Positions 63,005-64,000 of a stretch of 64,000 nucleotides of DNA are shown here, piece after piece. How positions within the stretch are numbered: position 1 is the stretch's first letter; every line of letters begins with the position of its first letter. Position numbers and translations under genes: made by a program. The stretch is taken from assembly GCA_004173455.1 (NCBI GenBank), contig SECL01000001.1, forward strand, positions 62,001 through 126,000, written 5' to 3'. Source of the stretch: Moraxellaceae bacterium (GTDB lineage Bacteria; Pseudomonadota; Gammaproteobacteria; Pseudomonadales; Moraxellaceae). The notes under the pieces are model-generated. The model saw only the letters and a program-made list of their open reading frames with translations. It ran no database searches and was not told where the DNA came from.

Positions 63005-63622
63005 TCACGACCTGAACAAATACAGGTAAGGATTGACTGCGCCGCGTCCTTTACCCGCCAGATAAATGCCGTAATGCAAGTGCGGAGAGCCACCGCGTGC
63101 ATTGCCGGTATTGCCCACATAGCCAATGACCTGACCTTTTTTGACCCGGTCGCCAACCTGTAAGCCACGCTTGTGCTTGTCGAGATGCGCATAATAATGA
63201 TAGCTACCAGCCGGCCCTGCAATCCAGATGACTTTTCCGCCCAAGTTGTTATTGCGCATATCCACCACCACGCCGGGCGTCGCACTTAACACCTTGGTGC
63301 CACGATCCGCCATAATATCAATGCCTTCATGGCGGCGGCCGCGACTGCGTGCTGCACCCCATGTGTCAGTGAGCCGGGCGGCTTTAATGCCCTTGACCGG
63401 AATCGGCAGACGATCGGATAGCGCCATGCTGCGTAACTGGGCAATTTGCGCTTGTGCGGCAGGGGGTAGGGGTTTTTTCTTGGGGGTGGACGCGCAGCCT
63501 GCCAAAATAACCAGCCCAGCAATCAGTAGGCCGCGTAACGAAAAGTGGCATAAGCCGCTAAGCATGCTGGGCACATTGAAGCCCAAAATATGAGGAGTCT
63601 GGGTTAAAACACGCGCCTTCAT
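63005..63622 (-). CDS. M23-family metallopeptidase lipoprotein (LytM-type)
   Basis: A 205-residue envelope protein. The signal ends in LVILAGC, so it is a lipoprotein. The peptidase M23 core is complete: GRRHEGIDIMADRGT (zinc His and Asp), GVVVDMRNN, YHYYAHLDKH, GQVIGYVGNTGNARGGSPHL and HLHYGIYL (catalytic and zinc His). Active enzymes of this type cut peptidoglycan cross-links; activity is expected because the H, D, HxH set is intact. ATG 63622 is taken; an internal ATG (63562) would also leave the lipobox. Confidence 0.9.
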   Translation of the reverse strand: MKARVLTQTPHILGFNVPSMLSGLCHFSLRGLLIAGLVILAGCASTPKKKPLPPAAQAQIAQLRSMALSDRLPIPVKGIKAARLTDTWGAARSRGRRHEGIDIMADRGTKVLSATPGVVVDMRNNNLGGKVIWIAGPAGSYHYYAHLDKHKRGLQVGDRVKKGQVIGYVGNTGNARGGSPHLHYGIYLAGKGRGAVNPYLYLFRS

Positions 63623-63721
63623 CAATCCGTAACCTTGCAGCTAGTCCAATCAGCCCTGATCATAACGCGCACCATTGGCCAATCCTACCCAAAAAAAATA
63701 TTTTAATCGTTAAAAATAGAT

Positions 63722-64000
63722 TTAGGCCTGTTGTGCCAATACTTTTAGCATGGCCTTGGGTAAGCCCTTGGCGATGGCCTGTTGCTTTTGCAGCCACTGG
63801 CTATGGGCAAAATACTGTTGTAACGCCGCCGTTTGGGTTGTATCGACTTTGAATATCTGCGGGGTGAGAAACCAAGTAAAGTGAGTAAAAGAGTGCTTCA
63901 CCACGGGCAAGCGATGATCAGCTAGCAGCTTAAAATGTTGTAAAAATGCAGCCATTTCCTGCGTGTCAACAATCGGCAAGCCATACAAGCCACCCCATAA
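63722..64000 (-). CDS. mutY: A/G-specific adenine glycosylase, C-terminal fragment
   Basis: The last 92 codons of a gene that continues beyond the window edge. The visible part starts LWGGLYGLPIVDT, which is the junction into the NUDIX-like C-terminal domain of MutY that recognises 8-oxoguanine opposite the mispaired adenine, and continues VKHSFTHFTWFLTPQIFKV, the typical H-x-x-T-H-F strand. The ending LPKAMLKVLAQQ is the usual MutY tail. The catalytic and iron-sulphur parts lie outside. Confidence 0.88.
   Translation of the reverse strand, partial: LWGGLYGLPIVDTQEMAAFLQHFKLLADHRLPVVKHSFTHFTWFLTPQIFKVDTTQTAALQQYFAHSQWLQKQQAIAKGLPKAMLKVLAQQA

Overview
The window looks like a chromosomal segment of a Gram-negative gammaproteobacterium, most likely a member of the Moraxellaceae (Acinetobacter relatives, but visibly less AT-rich than Acinetobacter itself). 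Reasons: dnaJ directly followed by dapB, the fmt-rsmB pair with overlapping ATGA, an outer-membrane OmpA-type protein, paired FKBP isomerases, and overall protein similarity as judged by eye. The genus assignment is an inference; no rRNA or tRNA gene lies in the window.

Layout. 1-11.2 kb holds ordinary metabolic and envelope genes: the end of a photolyase, two tandem FKBP-type prolyl isomerases, two short-chain dehydrogenases, a pyridine nucleotide-disulphide oxidoreductase, a beta-lactamase-fold serine hydrolase, a secreted triacylglycerol lipase facing an AraC-type regulator, and an aldehyde dehydrogenase. 11.5-15.8 kb holds a two-subunit sodium-coupled amino-acid transporter (large subunit plus a 35-residue partner) and fmt-rsmB.

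16.2-38.5 kb is the most striking region: seven same-strand genes covering about 22 kb, all secreted or outer-membrane. Three are ~890-903 residue paralogues sharing one architecture (N-terminal beta domain, aspartate-rich calcium-type loops at matching positions, DUF11-like domains). One is a giant ~1990 residue adhesin-like protein with DUF11 modules, a PA14-like domain and an SdrD-B-like domain. One is a small single-domain DUF11-like protein, one is a ~2007 residue protein that begins like the others but ends in a long predicted outer-membrane beta-barrel, and the last, overlapping it, is an OmpA-type peptidoglycan-binding protein. The set reads as a self-contained surface layer or appendage: exported modular rods, an outer-membrane anchor or port, and a link to the cell wall. 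I do not recognise it as a named system.

39-52.8 kb returns to core functions: ilvD, a flavodoxin-fold reductase, a protein with two thioredoxin/DsbA-like halves, a DUF4259 protein, phosphoenolpyruvate carboxylase, and a TetR-regulated RND efflux pair. 53.3-55.0 kb is a single very AT-rich gene bounded by inverted repeats. It encodes a stand-alone protein with a TOPRIM-like nuclease signature (EGETE and DND), looks horizontally acquired, and is a candidate defence gene. 55-64 kb carries a lipoprotein of the sorbosone/glucose dehydrogenase propeller family, dnaJ with a sigma-32-type promoter, dapB, a START-domain protein, an alcohol dehydrogenase, 3-methyladenine glycosylase I, a sterol-desaturase-type hydroxylase, a small Sm-like protein, an M23 peptidase lipoprotein and the end of mutY.

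All calls come from reading the sequence; no database search was run. Residue numbers refer to the start codon chosen here.
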